Assembly: GCA_947489705.1 (NCBI GenBank)
Contig: CANLEQ010000001.1
Location: 124,001-188,000, forward strand
Reading direction: 5' to 3'
Source of the DNA: an uncultured Paracoccaceae bacterium
GTDB lineage: Bacteria > Pseudomonadota > Alphaproteobacteria > Rhodobacterales > Rhodobacteraceae
Length of the DNA stretch: 64,000 nucleotides
Below are positions 17,970 to 26,443 of the stretch, one piece after another. Numbering within the stretch: position 1 is the stretch's first letter; each line of letters starts with the position of its first letter. The translations under genes were made by a program, and so were the position numbers. Under the pieces are notes generated by a model. That model made no database searches. It saw only the letters and a list, made by a program, of their open reading frames with translations, and was not told where the DNA came from.

Positions 17970-18596
17970 TTGACCACAGAGCCGGACACGGCGTCGGACG
18001 CGACGCAGACGACCTCCACCGATGCGTCGGACACGCGTGACGACGTATCGGCACTACCGGGGCTCCTGGGCACGATCGACCTCGCCGTCGCCCGTCTCGA
18101 AGCGGTGCTGCTCGCGGTCGGGGTGCTGCTGATGGCGACCAATACCGTGGCCAACGTCGTCGGCCGGTACGTCTTCGGATCGAGCATCATCTTCTCCGAA
18201 GAACTCAACCGCATCCTGATCATCCTGATCACCTTCGCGGGGATCAGCTATGCCGCGCGACACGGGCGGCACATCCGCATGTCCGCCGTCTACGACGCGT
18301 TGCCGCCCAAGGGGCGCAAGCTTCTGATGATCCTGATCGCCGCGATCACCGCCATCTGCATGTTCGGCCTCGCCTGGTATTCCTTCGGGTTCATCCGGAC
18401 CTCCGCCGGACAGGGCCGCCTGCTTCCGTCGCTCCAGATCCCGGTCTGGTGGACGCTGGTCTGGGTGCCGCTGGGATTCACCCTGACCGGCATCCAGTAC
18501 GCCCTCACAACCTACAAGAACATCGTCGAGGACGACATCTACCTGTCGACCAACGTGCTCGAAGGCTACGGCACCGACGAAGAGCGGGAGGTCTGA
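17970..18596 (+). CDS. uehB: Ectoine TRAP transporter small permease subunit
   Basis: A 208-residue DctQ-type protein with four predicted membrane helices after an unusually long acidic, threonine-rich cytoplasmic N-terminus (about 35 residues). Conserved family segments include [23 protein letters not shown] and the charged ARHGRHIRM loop. It forms the transmembrane complex with UehC. The start is TTG at 17970, supported by AGGAG about 8 bases upstream. It follows the uehA hairpin and ends 3 bases before uehC. Confidence 0.88.
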   Translation: MTTEPDTASDATQTTSTDASDTRDDVSALPGLLGTIDLAVARLEAVLLAVGVLLMATNTVANVVGRYVFGSSIIFSEELNRILIILITFAGISYAARHGRHIRMSAVYDALPPKGRKLLMILIAAITAICMFGLAWYSFGFIRTSAGQGRLLPSLQIPVWWTLVWVPLGFTLTGIQYALTTYKNIVEDDIYLSTNVLEGYGTDEEREV

Positions 18597-18599
18597 GCC

Positions 18600-19886
18600 A
18601 TGGCGACGACGATATTCTCGGTGATGATCATCCTGCTCCTTCTGGGCTTTCCGATGATGATCCCGCTGCTGATCGGCGCGACGGTCGGGTTCGTCAGCCT
18701 CTTCGGAGGCCTCGGTCAGATGGAGACGATGGTTCAGCAGCTGATCGCGGGAATTCGCCCCGCATCGCTGATCGCGGTGCCGATGTTCATTTTTGCCGCC
18801 GACATCATGACGCGCGGTCAGTCCGCCGGCCGGTTGATCGACATGGTGATGGCCTTCGTGGGCCATGTCCGCGGCGGCCTTGCCGTGTCGACCGCGGCGG
18901 CCTGCACCATGTTCGGCGCGGTCTCGGGGTCGACCCAGGCGACCGTGGTGGCCGTGGGCTCGCCGCTCAGACCCCGGATGCTCAAGGCCGGCTACAACGA
19001 CAGCTTCGTTCTGGCGCTGATCATCAATTCGGCCGATATCGCGTTCCTGATCCCGCCCTCGATCGGCATGATCATCTACGGCGTCGTCTCGGGCACCTCC
19101 ATCGCCGAGCTCTTCATCGCCGGCATCGGGCCGGGCCTGCTGATCCTGGTGCTCTTCTCGATCTACAGCATGATCTACGCCAGGCGTCACGACGTGCCCA
19201 CCGAGCCCAAGACCAGCTGGCCGGAGCGGGGGCGCGCGGTTCGGGCGGCGCTCTGGCCGCTCGGGTTCCCGGCCATCATCATCGGCGGCATCTATGGCGG
19301 CATCTTCTCGCCCACCGAGGCCGCGGCGGCCTGCGTGCTCTACGCGCTGATCCTGGAGGTGATCGTGTTCCGCTCGCTGAGCCTCAAGGGGGTCTACGAC
19401 ACCGCGAAATCCACGGGGCTCATCACCGCGGTCGTGTTCATCCTCGTGGCGGCCGGTGCGGCGTTCTCCTGGGTGATCTCCTTCGCGCAGATCCCGCAGG
19501 CGATCCTCGGCGGGATCGGCATTTCCGAAATGGGTCCGATCGCGGTGCTGTTCGTGATCTCGATCGCCTTCTTCATCGGCTGCATGTTCGTCGACCCGAT
19601 CGTGGTGATCCTGATCCTCGTGCCGATCTTCGCGCCCGTCGTCGAAAGCACGGGGCTCGACCCCGTCCTCGTCGGCACGATCATCACGCTGCAGGTCGCC
19701 ATCGGCTCGGCCACCCCGCCCTTCGGTTGTGACATCTTCACGGCCATCGCGGTCTTCAAGCGCCCCTACATGGAGGTCATTCGCGGCACCCCGCCCTTCA
19801 TCATCATCCTGCTCGGCGTGGCCGTGGCGCTGATCTATTTCCCGCAGATCGCGCTCTTTCTGCGCGACATCGCCTTCGCCGGGTGA
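18600..19886 (+). CDS. uehC: Ectoine TRAP transporter large permease subunit
   Basis: A 428-residue DctM-type protein with about 12 membrane segments. It shows the DctM features FGAVSGSTQATVVAVGS, IPPSIGMIIYGVVSGTS and a C-terminal IGSATPPFGCDIF. It is the sodium-driven channel of the UehABC system, taking ectoines from UehA across the inner membrane. The start lies immediately after the uehB stop, consistent with coupled translation. Confidence 0.9.
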   Translation: MATTIFSVMIILLLLGFPMMIPLLIGATVGFVSLFGGLGQMETMVQQLIAGIRPASLIAVPMFIFAADIMTRGQSAGRLIDMVMAFVGHVRGGLAVSTAAACTMFGAVSGSTQATVVAVGSPLRPRMLKAGYNDSFVLALIINSADIAFLIPPSIGMIIYGVVSGTSIAELFIAGIGPGLLILVLFSIYSMIYARRHDVPTEPKTSWPERGRAVRAALWPLGFPAIIIGGIYGGIFSPTEAAAACVLYALILEVIVFRSLSLKGVYDTAKSTGLITAVVFILVAAGAAFSWVISFAQIPQAILGGIGISEMGPIAVLFVISIAFFIGCMFVDPIVVILILVPIFAPVVESTGLDPVLVGTIITLQVAIGSATPPFGCDIFTAIAVFKRPYMEVIRGTPPFIIILLGVAVALIYFPQIALFLRDIAFAG

Positions 19887-19890
19887 AATC

Positions 19891-20334
19891 ATGAGCATGT
19901 TCACCAATATCCTCGTGGGCTACGACGGCTCGAAGAACGCGGCAAGCGCGGTGGAAAAGGCGGCGGAGCTGGCGAGCCTCTGCGCCGCCGAGGTGACGGT
20001 GCTGACCGTGTTCCGCCATCACAGCCTGCTCGAGGCGTCGCTGTCGATGGTCCGGCCGTCCGAGCCCGGCTCGCTCGACGCCGCGATGCGCAGCTACGCG
20101 ACCGAGACGGCGGAATACGGCAAGGAGATCGCCCGGCGGCACGGCGCGCCCAATGCCCGCGCCTTCGTCAAGCCGGGCTATCCCGCGCGCTCGATGATCG
20201 ACTTCGCGGACGAGCACAGGATCGACCTGATCGTGATCGGCAGCCGGGGTCTCGGCTCGATCGAGAACTACCTTCTCGGCAGCGTTTCGCACAAGGTGTC
20301 GGGTCTGGCGCGTTGTCCGGTGCTGGTGGTCTGA
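19891..20334 (+). CDS. Universal stress protein linked to the ectoine transporter (TeaD-like)
   Basis: A 147-residue UspA-fold protein. The N-terminal VGYDGSKNAASAVEKAAELA and the C-terminal nucleotide-binding signature G-x2-G-x9-G-S (in GSRGLGSIENYLLGSV) mark it as an ATP-binding member. A usp gene directly after the permease is typical of ectoine TRAP loci. In Halomonas the equivalent TeaD down-regulates uptake by TeaABC. It starts 4 bases after uehC and ends just before eutA, so it is part of the same operon. Confidence 0.88.
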   Translation: MSMFTNILVGYDGSKNAASAVEKAAELASLCAAEVTVLTVFRHHSLLEASLSMVRPSEPGSLDAAMRSYATETAEYGKEIARRHGAPNARAFVKPGYPARSMIDFADEHRIDLIVIGSRGLGSIENYLLGSVSHKVSGLARCPVLVV

Positions 20335-20336
20335 CG

Positions 20337-21110
20337 GTGCGGAACCCGATCGAGACCCTGGGAGAGGTCCGCCTCGATCCCGTGGGCGGCGTCACGCGTC
20401 TGGGGCTCATCGCCCTGGCCACCGACCTCACGTTCGAGCGCGACGCGATGCGCCTGCTGCCGCCCGACGACGTGGCACTGCACGTTGCGCGGATCGCCTT
20501 CGAGAACCCGACCACGCCGGCCAACCTGCGCGCCATGCTGCCGAGGCTCGGCCACGCGGCCGACCTGCTGGTACCGGGGATCGAGCTCTCGGCGATCTGC
20601 TTTGGATGTACCTCCGCCTCGATCACGATCGGCGACGCCGCGGTCGACGACGCCATCGGACGCGTCCGCCCGGGTGTCCCCGTGATCACACCGGCACGTG
20701 CCGCGCTGCGGGCCTTCGAGGCATTGGGGGTGCACCGGATCGCACTCCTGACGCCCTATGTCGTCGAGACCACCGGACCGGTGGCGGATTACTTTCGCGA
20801 TGCCGGGCTCGATGTGGTCCGGACCTGCTGCCTCGAGCTTGCCGACGACCGTGACATCGCGAGGCTCTCGACCGAGACGCTCGTCGAGGCGGCGCTCGCG
20901 GCCGACACGCCCGAGGCGGAGGCAATCTTCGTCTCGTGCACTTCGACACCCGCCCTGCCGCTCATCGCCGGGATCGAGGCGCGGATCGGCAAACCGATGG
21001 TAACGTCGAACCAGGCCAGCCTTTGGCAGATGCTCGACATGGCCGGGGCACCGATGCCCGAAGGCTACGGGCGCCTCTTCGACATCCGGCGGAAGGGGAA
21101 AGCGGCATGA
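20337..21110 (+). CDS. eutA: EutA, Asp/Glu-racemase-like enzyme of hydroxyectoine use
   Basis: A 257-residue protein of the Asp/Glu racemase / maleate isomerase / arylmalonate decarboxylase superfamily. The two catalytic cysteines are seen in SAICFGCTSAS and FVSCTSTPALP. In ectoine loci EutA, EutB and EutC are thought to convert hydroxyectoine to ectoine, and the racemase-like member would act on the hydroxylated carbon or an intermediate. GTG 20337 is the chosen start, 2 bases after the usp stop. Its end overlaps eutB by 4 bases (ATGA). The exact reaction has not, to my knowledge, been firmly established. Confidence 0.83.
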   Translation: MRNPIETLGEVRLDPVGGVTRLGLIALATDLTFERDAMRLLPPDDVALHVARIAFENPTTPANLRAMLPRLGHAADLLVPGIELSAICFGCTSASITIGDAAVDDAIGRVRPGVPVITPARAALRAFEALGVHRIALLTPYVVETTGPVADYFRDAGLDVVRTCCLELADDRDIARLSTETLVEAALAADTPEAEAIFVSCTSTPALPLIAGIEARIGKPMVTSNQASLWQMLDMAGAPMPEGYGRLFDIRRKGKAA

Positions 21111-22099
21111 GCCATGTCGGCATCGACCGGATCGAGTCCGCACGCGACCGGATCGCGGGGCTGATCCGTCATACCCCCGTCGAGGCCTCGGCGTCGCTGT
21201 CCCGGATCGCGGGCCATCCCGTGCATCTGAAGTTCGAACACCAGCAATTCACCGGCAGTTTCAAGCTGCGCGGCGCCACGAACGCGGTCGGGCGGTTGAC
21301 CGACGCCGAACGTGCCCGAGGGGTGACCGGTGCCTCGACCGGCAACCACGGGAGGGCTTTGGCCTTCGCCGCACGGCGCGCGGGCGTCCGCTGCGTGATC
21401 TGCATGTCCGCACTGGTCCCGAAGAACAAGGTCGAGGCCATCGCCGCCGAGGGCGCCGAGATCCGCATCGTGGGCCGCAGCCAGGACGACGCCCAGGAGG
21501 AGGTCGATCGGCTGGTCGCGGAGGAGGGCATGGTGATGGTCCCGCCCTTCGACGACGCCCGCGTGATCGCCGGTCAGGGGACGCTGGGGCTCGAGCTTCT
21601 CGAGGACGTGCCGGACATCCGGGTCGCGCTGGTCCAGCTGTCTGGCGGCGGACTGATCGCGGGGGTCGCCGCGGCGTTGAAGGCACGCAACCCCGACATT
21701 CGGGTGATCGGCATCACCATGCGCCGCGGCGCCGCCATGCATGCGAGCCTCGCCGCCGGAAAACCCACCTTCGTCGAGGAGCTGCCGACGCTGGCCGATT
21801 CGCTCGGAGGCGGGATCGGACTGCGGAATCGCCATACCTTCGACATGGTGCGGGATCTGGTCGACGAGGTCGTCCTGCTCGACGAGGACGAGATCGCCGA
21901 CGGCGTCCGCCACGCCTATTGGCAGGAGCGGCAGGTGGTCGAGGGCGGCGGTGTCGTCGGCATTTCGGCCCTGCTGCACGGCCATGTCCGCCCCGACGGA
22001 CCCACCGCCGCGATCCTGACCGGCGCCAGCATCGACATGCACTTGCATCATCGCCTCATCTCGGGAGAGAACGTCGATCTGATGCAAGAGGCGGGTTGA
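21107..22099 (+). CDS. eutB: EutB, threonine-dehydratase-like PLP enzyme of hydroxyectoine use
   Basis: A 330-residue fold-type II PLP enzyme. The cofactor lysine is in FTGSFKLRGATNAV (near residue 50). The phosphate-binding loop is STGNHGRALAFAA and the glycine-rich cofactor loop is QLSGGGLIAGVAAAL. It resembles threonine dehydratase/serine racemase and is the expected dehydratase of hydroxyectoine breakdown. No C-terminal regulatory ACT-like domain is present, which distinguishes it from biosynthetic IlvA. It is translationally coupled to eutA and followed 5 bases later by eutC. Confidence 0.87.
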   Translation: MSHVGIDRIESARDRIAGLIRHTPVEASASLSRIAGHPVHLKFEHQQFTGSFKLRGATNAVGRLTDAERARGVTGASTGNHGRALAFAARRAGVRCVICMSALVPKNKVEAIAAEGAEIRIVGRSQDDAQEEVDRLVAEEGMVMVPPFDDARVIAGQGTLGLELLEDVPDIRVALVQLSGGGLIAGVAAALKARNPDIRVIGITMRRGAAMHASLAAGKPTFVEELPTLADSLGGGIGLRNRHTFDMVRDLVDEVVLLDEDEIADGVRHAYWQERQVVEGGGVVGISALLHGHVRPDGPTAAILTGASIDMHLHHRLISGENVDLMQEAG

Positions 22100-22104
22100 T
22101 CGAC

Positions 22105-23097
22105 ATGCCGAAGATCACATTGCTGTCGGAGGCGGACTTGCGCGGCCTCGTGACGCTCGACGCCGAGGCGGTCGATGTGGTCGAAGGCGCATTCCGGAGC
22201 CTCGCCGGCGGTGACGTCGTGATGCCCCCGATCCTGTCGATGGCCATTCCCGCAGCCAACGGCGAAGTCGACGTCAAGACGGCCTATATTCCCGGCCTGC
22301 CGGCCTTCGCGATCAAGGTTTCGCCCGGTTTCTTCGACAATCCCGCGATCGGCCTGCCGTCGACCTCGGGGCTCATGATGCTGCTTTCGGCCCGGACCGG
22401 CCAGGTCGAGGCGTTGCTGCTCGACAACGGCTATCTGACAGATTTGCGAACCGCGGCGGCGGGCGCCGTCGCGGCGCGCCATCTGGCCCGCGAGGGCGCC
22501 GAAAGCGTCGCGATCCTCGGGGCCGGCATGCAGGCGCGGCTGCAACTCCGCGCGCTCTGCCTCGTGCGCCCGATCCGCCGTGCCACGATCTGGGCACGCG
22601 ACCGCGCAAGGGCCGAGCTGGCGGCGAAGGAGCTTTCGGAAAGCCTCGGGATCGAGGTCGCTACGGCAGCGGGGGCCGAGGCGGCAATCGACGGCGCCGA
22701 CATCGTCGTGACCACGACGCCCGCGACCGAACCCATCGTGAGGGAGGCATGGCTGCGCCCCGGCCAGCACGTGACCGCCATGGGATCGGACCAGCATGCC
22801 AAGACCGAACTTGACCCGCAATGCGTCGCCCGCGCCGATCTTTACGTGCCCGACAGGCTGTCGCAGACGCGGTCGCTAGGCGAGCTTCGGGCCGCGATCG
22901 CGGCCGGCGCCGTGCCGGCCGAGCGCGACTATGCCGAACTCGGCGCCATCGTGGCGGGCACGGCACCCGGCCGCACCGCCGAAGACCAGATCACCATCGC
23001 CGACCTGACCGGCACCGGCGTCCAGGATACGGCGATCGCAAACCACGCGTTCCGCCGCGCCCGGGACGTCCGGGCCGGAACCCTTTACGAAAGTTGA
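22105..23097 (+). CDS. eutC: EutC, ornithine-cyclodeaminase-like enzyme of hydroxyectoine use
   Basis: A 330-residue member of the ornithine cyclodeaminase / mu-crystallin family. Visible features are the N-terminal VEGAFRSLAGGDVVMPPI, the NAD-binding segment VAILGAGMQARLQLRAL (near residues 130-150) and ADIVVTTTPATEPIV. Family members reduce or deaminate imines with NAD(P). In the eut operon it is thought to complete the conversion of hydroxyectoine to ectoine with EutA and EutB. It is 3 bases from eutD. Confidence 0.88.
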   Translation: MPKITLLSEADLRGLVTLDAEAVDVVEGAFRSLAGGDVVMPPILSMAIPAANGEVDVKTAYIPGLPAFAIKVSPGFFDNPAIGLPSTSGLMMLLSARTGQVEALLLDNGYLTDLRTAAAGAVAARHLAREGAESVAILGAGMQARLQLRALCLVRPIRRATIWARDRARAELAAKELSESLGIEVATAAGAEAAIDGADIVVTTTPATEPIVREAWLRPGQHVTAMGSDQHAKTELDPQCVARADLYVPDRLSQTRSLGELRAAIAAGAVPAERDYAELGAIVAGTAPGRTAEDQITIADLTGTGVQDTAIANHAFRRARDVRAGTLYES

Positions 23098-23100
23098 CCC

Positions 23101-24288
23101 ATGGCCATCATCGACACGTTCCGATTCACCGACGCGGAGTACGAAAACCGCCTTTCCCGCACGCGCGCGGCGATGGAGAAGGCCGGCATCGACGTCCTCA
23201 TCACCTCCGACCCGTCGAACATGGCGTGGCTCACCGGCTATGACGGCTGGTCGTTCTACGTCCATCAGGCGGTGGTGATCGGCCCCACGGGAGAGCCGGT
23301 GTGGTTCGGCCGCGAACAGGATGCGCAGGGCGCGCTCCGGACCACCTACATGGCCGAGCCCGACATCATCGGCTATCCGGATTATTTCGTGCAATCGACC
23401 GAGCGGCACCCGATGGACTATCTCGCCGCGAAACTCACCGAGCGCGCCTGGCATACGGGGCGGATCGGGGTCGAGATGGACAATTACTGGTTCTCGGCGC
23501 GCGGGTATAGGTCGCTCGCGGATGGGCTCGGCAACGAGTTGATCGACATCACGGGGCTGGTGAACTGGCAGCGCGGGATCAAGTCCGAGGCGGAACTCAA
23601 CCACATGCGCAAGGCCGCGCGGATCGTCGAACGGATGCATGCCCGCATCGCGGACAAGGTCGAACCCGGGATGCGCAAATGCGACCTTGTGGCCGATATC
23701 TACGACGCGGCCCTGCGCTATGACGAGGAGTGGGGGTTCGGCGGCGACTATCCCGCGATCGTGCCGCTGCTTCCGTCGGGGACCGACGCGGCCGCGCCGC
23801 ACCTCACCTGGGACGACAAGCCGATGAAGTCCGGCGAGGGCACGTTCTTCGAGATCGCGGGATGTTTCCGTCGGTATCATTGCCCGCTTTCCCGCACGAT
23901 CTTTCTCGGCAAACCGACGCAGCAATTCCTCGACGCGGAGAAGGCCGTCCTCGAAGGGATGGATATGGGGCTCGAGGCGGCGCGGGCGGGCAATACCTGC
24001 GAGGACATCGCGAACGCCTTCTTCGACGTGCTGCGCAAGTGGGGCATCACCAAGAACAACCGCACGGGCTATCCGATCGGGCTCAGCTATCCGCCCGACT
24101 GGGGCGAGCGGACCTGCTCGCTGCGACCGGGCGACAAGACCGAGCTCAAGCCCGGCATGACCTTCCATTTCATGACCGGCCTCTGGCTCGACGATTTCGG
24201 CTTCGAGATCACGGAAAGCATCGCGATCACCGACGGTGCACCCGAATGCCTGGCCGAGGTGCCGCGCAAGCTGATCGTCAAGGATTGA
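23101..24288 (+). CDS. eutD: Ectoine hydrolase EutD/DoeA (M24 peptidase fold)
   Basis: A 395-residue pita-bread-fold protein of the M24 family, the usual length of DoeA/EutD. An N-terminal creatinase-like domain (with SDPSNMAWLTGYDGWSFYVHQ) is followed by a catalytic domain containing RKAARIVERMHARI and GYPIGLSYPPDWGE. The enzyme opens the ectoine ring to acetyl-diaminobutyrate. In characterised systems it acts with the deacetylase EutE/DoeB, which should follow but is absent here: the next gene is on the other strand and unrelated. A perfect hairpin closes the operon. Confidence 0.9.
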   Translation: MAIIDTFRFTDAEYENRLSRTRAAMEKAGIDVLITSDPSNMAWLTGYDGWSFYVHQAVVIGPTGEPVWFGREQDAQGALRTTYMAEPDIIGYPDYFVQSTERHPMDYLAAKLTERAWHTGRIGVEMDNYWFSARGYRSLADGLGNELIDITGLVNWQRGIKSEAELNHMRKAARIVERMHARIADKVEPGMRKCDLVADIYDAALRYDEEWGFGGDYPAIVPLLPSGTDAAAPHLTWDDKPMKSGEGTFFEIAGCFRRYHCPLSRTIFLGKPTQQFLDAEKAVLEGMDMGLEAARAGNTCEDIANAFFDVLRKWGITKNNRTGYPIGLSYPPDWGERTCSLRPGDKTELKPGMTFHFMTGLWLDDFGFEITESIAITDGAPECLAEVPRKLIVKD

Positions 24289-24295
24289 GGGCCAG

Positions 24296-24318
24296 CCTCC
24301 GGCGGCCGCCGCCGGAGG
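24296..24318. terminator. Perfect hairpin between eutD and the convergent hydrolase gene
   Basis: Stem CCTCCGGCGG (24296-24305) and CCGCCGGAGG (24309-24318), a perfect 10-base-pair inverted repeat with a 3-base loop, 7 bases after the eutD stop. It lacks a T-tract but lies exactly at the junction of two convergent operons, so a bidirectional terminator is the likely role. Confidence 0.65.
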
Positions 24319-24357
24319 TCGCCCAATTGGCCTTCGCCCGGCGGACGGGCGACGCCT

Positions 24358-26373
24358 TCAGGAATGGTCCCGAGGGATCGAGACGGACCAGTCATGCTCC
24401 CGCTCGAGCGTGGCCCCGTCCCACGCGCGAAGCTTCGCGACGATGTGATAGAATTCGGCGTCGCACGTCATGCGGGTCTGCGTCTCTGTCTTCACGCGCC
24501 ATCCGTCGCGGGACATCTCGTGGATCCAGGTCACTTCGCCTTCCGCCGATGCAGGGTCCGAGGGCAGGATCGAATACCGCTCCTTCCCTTCGGCGGAATG
24601 ATAGAATTGCTGCGGCTCGATCGTGGCCGCACCTTCGTGATCTCCGATTTCGATCACGATCCGGCCGGTATCGAGATCCTCGCCCACCCGCCATTCCGAG
24701 CGTGGCGGCTCGTGGAACGAGACGTCGAGGGGGGTTCCGGAACGCGGCGGAGCGAAGTCCGGCAGGCGCGGCCCCGCATCCGCGCGGACCGGCAGGCGAA
24801 GCTCCGAGGCGGCCGGAAGGACGGTCAGGGTCACGGGCTCCGGCGCGGGCCAGGCGATCGGAAAGTAGGTCGTCGAAAGCGACAGGCGCAGGCGATGTCC
24901 GGCCGGCAGGGATTGGGCCATGTGCTTGAACGAAAGCGAAACACTCATCTCCTCGCCGGGAACGAGTGTCGCGGGCGCCGCATGTCCGCCATGGTGATTG
25001 AGGTTCAGCAATCCATAGCTTACCCGCGCGGCCGTCCCGTCCGGGGCGACGTCGACCAGGCGCGCGGCGATCTGGGCGACCGGGCGGTCGACGCGGCATC
25101 TGAGGCTCAGATGGGCGTCGCCGACCAGATGGAGATCGGAGTCGAGCGGCGCCGTCTCGAAGACGAGGCTTCCGGCGTCGTCGCGCCGCTGGTCCCCGGG
25201 CTGGTCGCCGGGATGCGCGTAGGAGCACCATTTGCCGCCATGCAGACCCACCCAGAGCGGCGAGCAGACCGAGAGGGGCGCGCCGGACCGATCGGCGTCG
25301 CCCCCGAGCGACCCGTCCGCCCCGAGGCCGAGCACCATCGGCGTCACATTGGGCGACGGCCAGGAGGGCTCGGCGATCCAGTGACCTTCGCGGCTGGCAT
25401 AGTGACTGCGCGGCGGCGCGCTCTGCTGCAAAAACAGGCGCAGCGGCTCTTCGTCCATGATGCCGGTATCGTGGCCCTTGAGCCAGTGATCCCACCACCG
25501 CGTCTCTTCCGACAGCCAGTCGATCGCGGGACCGGGTGCGCCGAGATGGGGATAGCGGTGCGCCCAGGGCCCGACGATGCCCTTTGCGGGCCCGCGGAGG
25601 TTCTCGACCAGCCGGAACACCGCGCTGCAATACCCGTCGGCCCAACCGGAAACCGCGTAGACCGGCACCTCGATATCGTCCCAGTCCTCGCAGACCGAAC
25701 CATGCTGCCAGAACGCGTCGCGCGTTTGATGCCGCAGCCACGTGTCGAGCCACAATCCGGATTCGTCGAGCCGTCGATGCCACATGTCGCGCCAGCGCTC
25801 GCCGACATGCGCGGGGTCGGGCGGCAGTGTGTTGATGCCGAACATCACCGAGGCCCATGACAGCTGTTCGACCAATGGGACGCCGCCCATGTAATGGATG
25901 TCGTCCGCATAGCGGTCGTCGGTGGAGCAGATCGTCACGACCGCCTTCAGCGCGGGCGGACGCAACGCGGCGAGCTGCAAGCCGTTGAAGCCGCCCCATG
26001 AGATCCCGACGATGCCGACGCCGCCGTCGCACCAGGCCTGGTCGGCGATCCACGCGATGACGTCGCAGCCATCGGCAAGCTCGAACTCGGTATATTCGTC
26101 TTCCATCACCCCTTCGGACTCGCCCGTTCCGCGCAGATCGACCCGCACATAGGCGTAGTCGCGCGCGGCGAGCCAGGGCGCGCGCGCCGCGTCGCGCTCC
26201 AGCGTCTTGTCGTTCTTGCGATAGGGAATGTATTCGAGGATTGCCGGAACCGGAGCATTCTCGGCGCCGTCCGGCATCCAGATCCGCGCGGCAAGACGCG
26301 TGCCGTCCGGCATCGGGATCTCGACATGCGGGAGTTCCCGAACCAGGCGTGGCAGGTCGGTATCGATCTTCAT
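24358..26373 (-). CDS. CocE/NonD (peptidase S15) family hydrolase
   Basis: A 671-residue alpha/beta hydrolase. The nucleophile is in GISWGGFNGLQLA (Ser near 123) and the oxyanion region in YAYVRVDLRGTGESEG. A C-terminal jelly-roll domain (from about residue 390) is typical of Xaa-Pro dipeptidyl-peptidases, cocaine esterase and glutaryl acylases. There is no signal peptide, so it is cytoplasmic. It is last in the run cphB-cphA-ATP-grasp, 70 bases after the ATP-grasp stop, and may cleave a peptide or amide made or released by those enzymes. The substrate is unknown. The start at 26373 (MKIDTD) is preferred to the upstream 26403. Confidence 0.82.
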   Translation of the reverse strand: MKIDTDLPRLVRELPHVEIPMPDGTRLAARIWMPDGAENAPVPAILEYIPYRKNDKTLERDAARAPWLAARDYAYVRVDLRGTGESEGVMEDEYTEFELADGCDVIAWIADQAWCDGGVGIVGISWGGFNGLQLAALRPPALKAVVTICSTDDRYADDIHYMGGVPLVEQLSWASVMFGINTLPPDPAHVGERWRDMWHRRLDESGLWLDTWLRHQTRDAFWQHGSVCEDWDDIEVPVYAVSGWADGYCSAVFRLVENLRGPAKGIVGPWAHRYPHLGAPGPAIDWLSEETRWWDHWLKGHDTGIMDEEPLRLFLQQSAPPRSHYASREGHWIAEPSWPSPNVTPMVLGLGADGSLGGDADRSGAPLSVCSPLWVGLHGGKWCSYAHPGDQPGDQRRDDAGSLVFETAPLDSDLHLVGDAHLSLRCRVDRPVAQIAARLVDVAPDGTAARVSYGLLNLNHHGGHAAPATLVPGEEMSVSLSFKHMAQSLPAGHRLRLSLSTTYFPIAWPAPEPVTLTVLPAASELRLPVRADAGPRLPDFAPPRSGTPLDVSFHEPPRSEWRVGEDLDTGRIVIEIGDHEGAATIEPQQFYHSAEGKERYSILPSDPASAEGEVTWIHEMSRDGWRVKTETQTRMTCDAEFYHIVAKLRAWDGATLEREHDWSVSIPRDHS

Positions 26374-26443
26374 GGGCGTGCCTCGGTCGCTGTCTCGGGC
26401 CAAGCGTCTGCCTACCCCGCCCCCGACCCGAACGCCAGCGTCC

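Noticed and set aside
18054-19907. A 617-codon open frame opposite uehB and uehC
   Set aside because: It is rich in Asp, His, Arg and Glu with no hydrophobic core, which is the antisense image of membrane-protein codons.
24358-26373. The S15-type hydrolase as a replacement for the missing deacetylase EutE
   Set aside because: It is on the opposite strand to eutD, separated by a terminator-like hairpin, grouped with cph genes, and of an unrelated fold to the EutE/DoeB aspartoacylase family. It cannot be excluded but there is no positive evidence.
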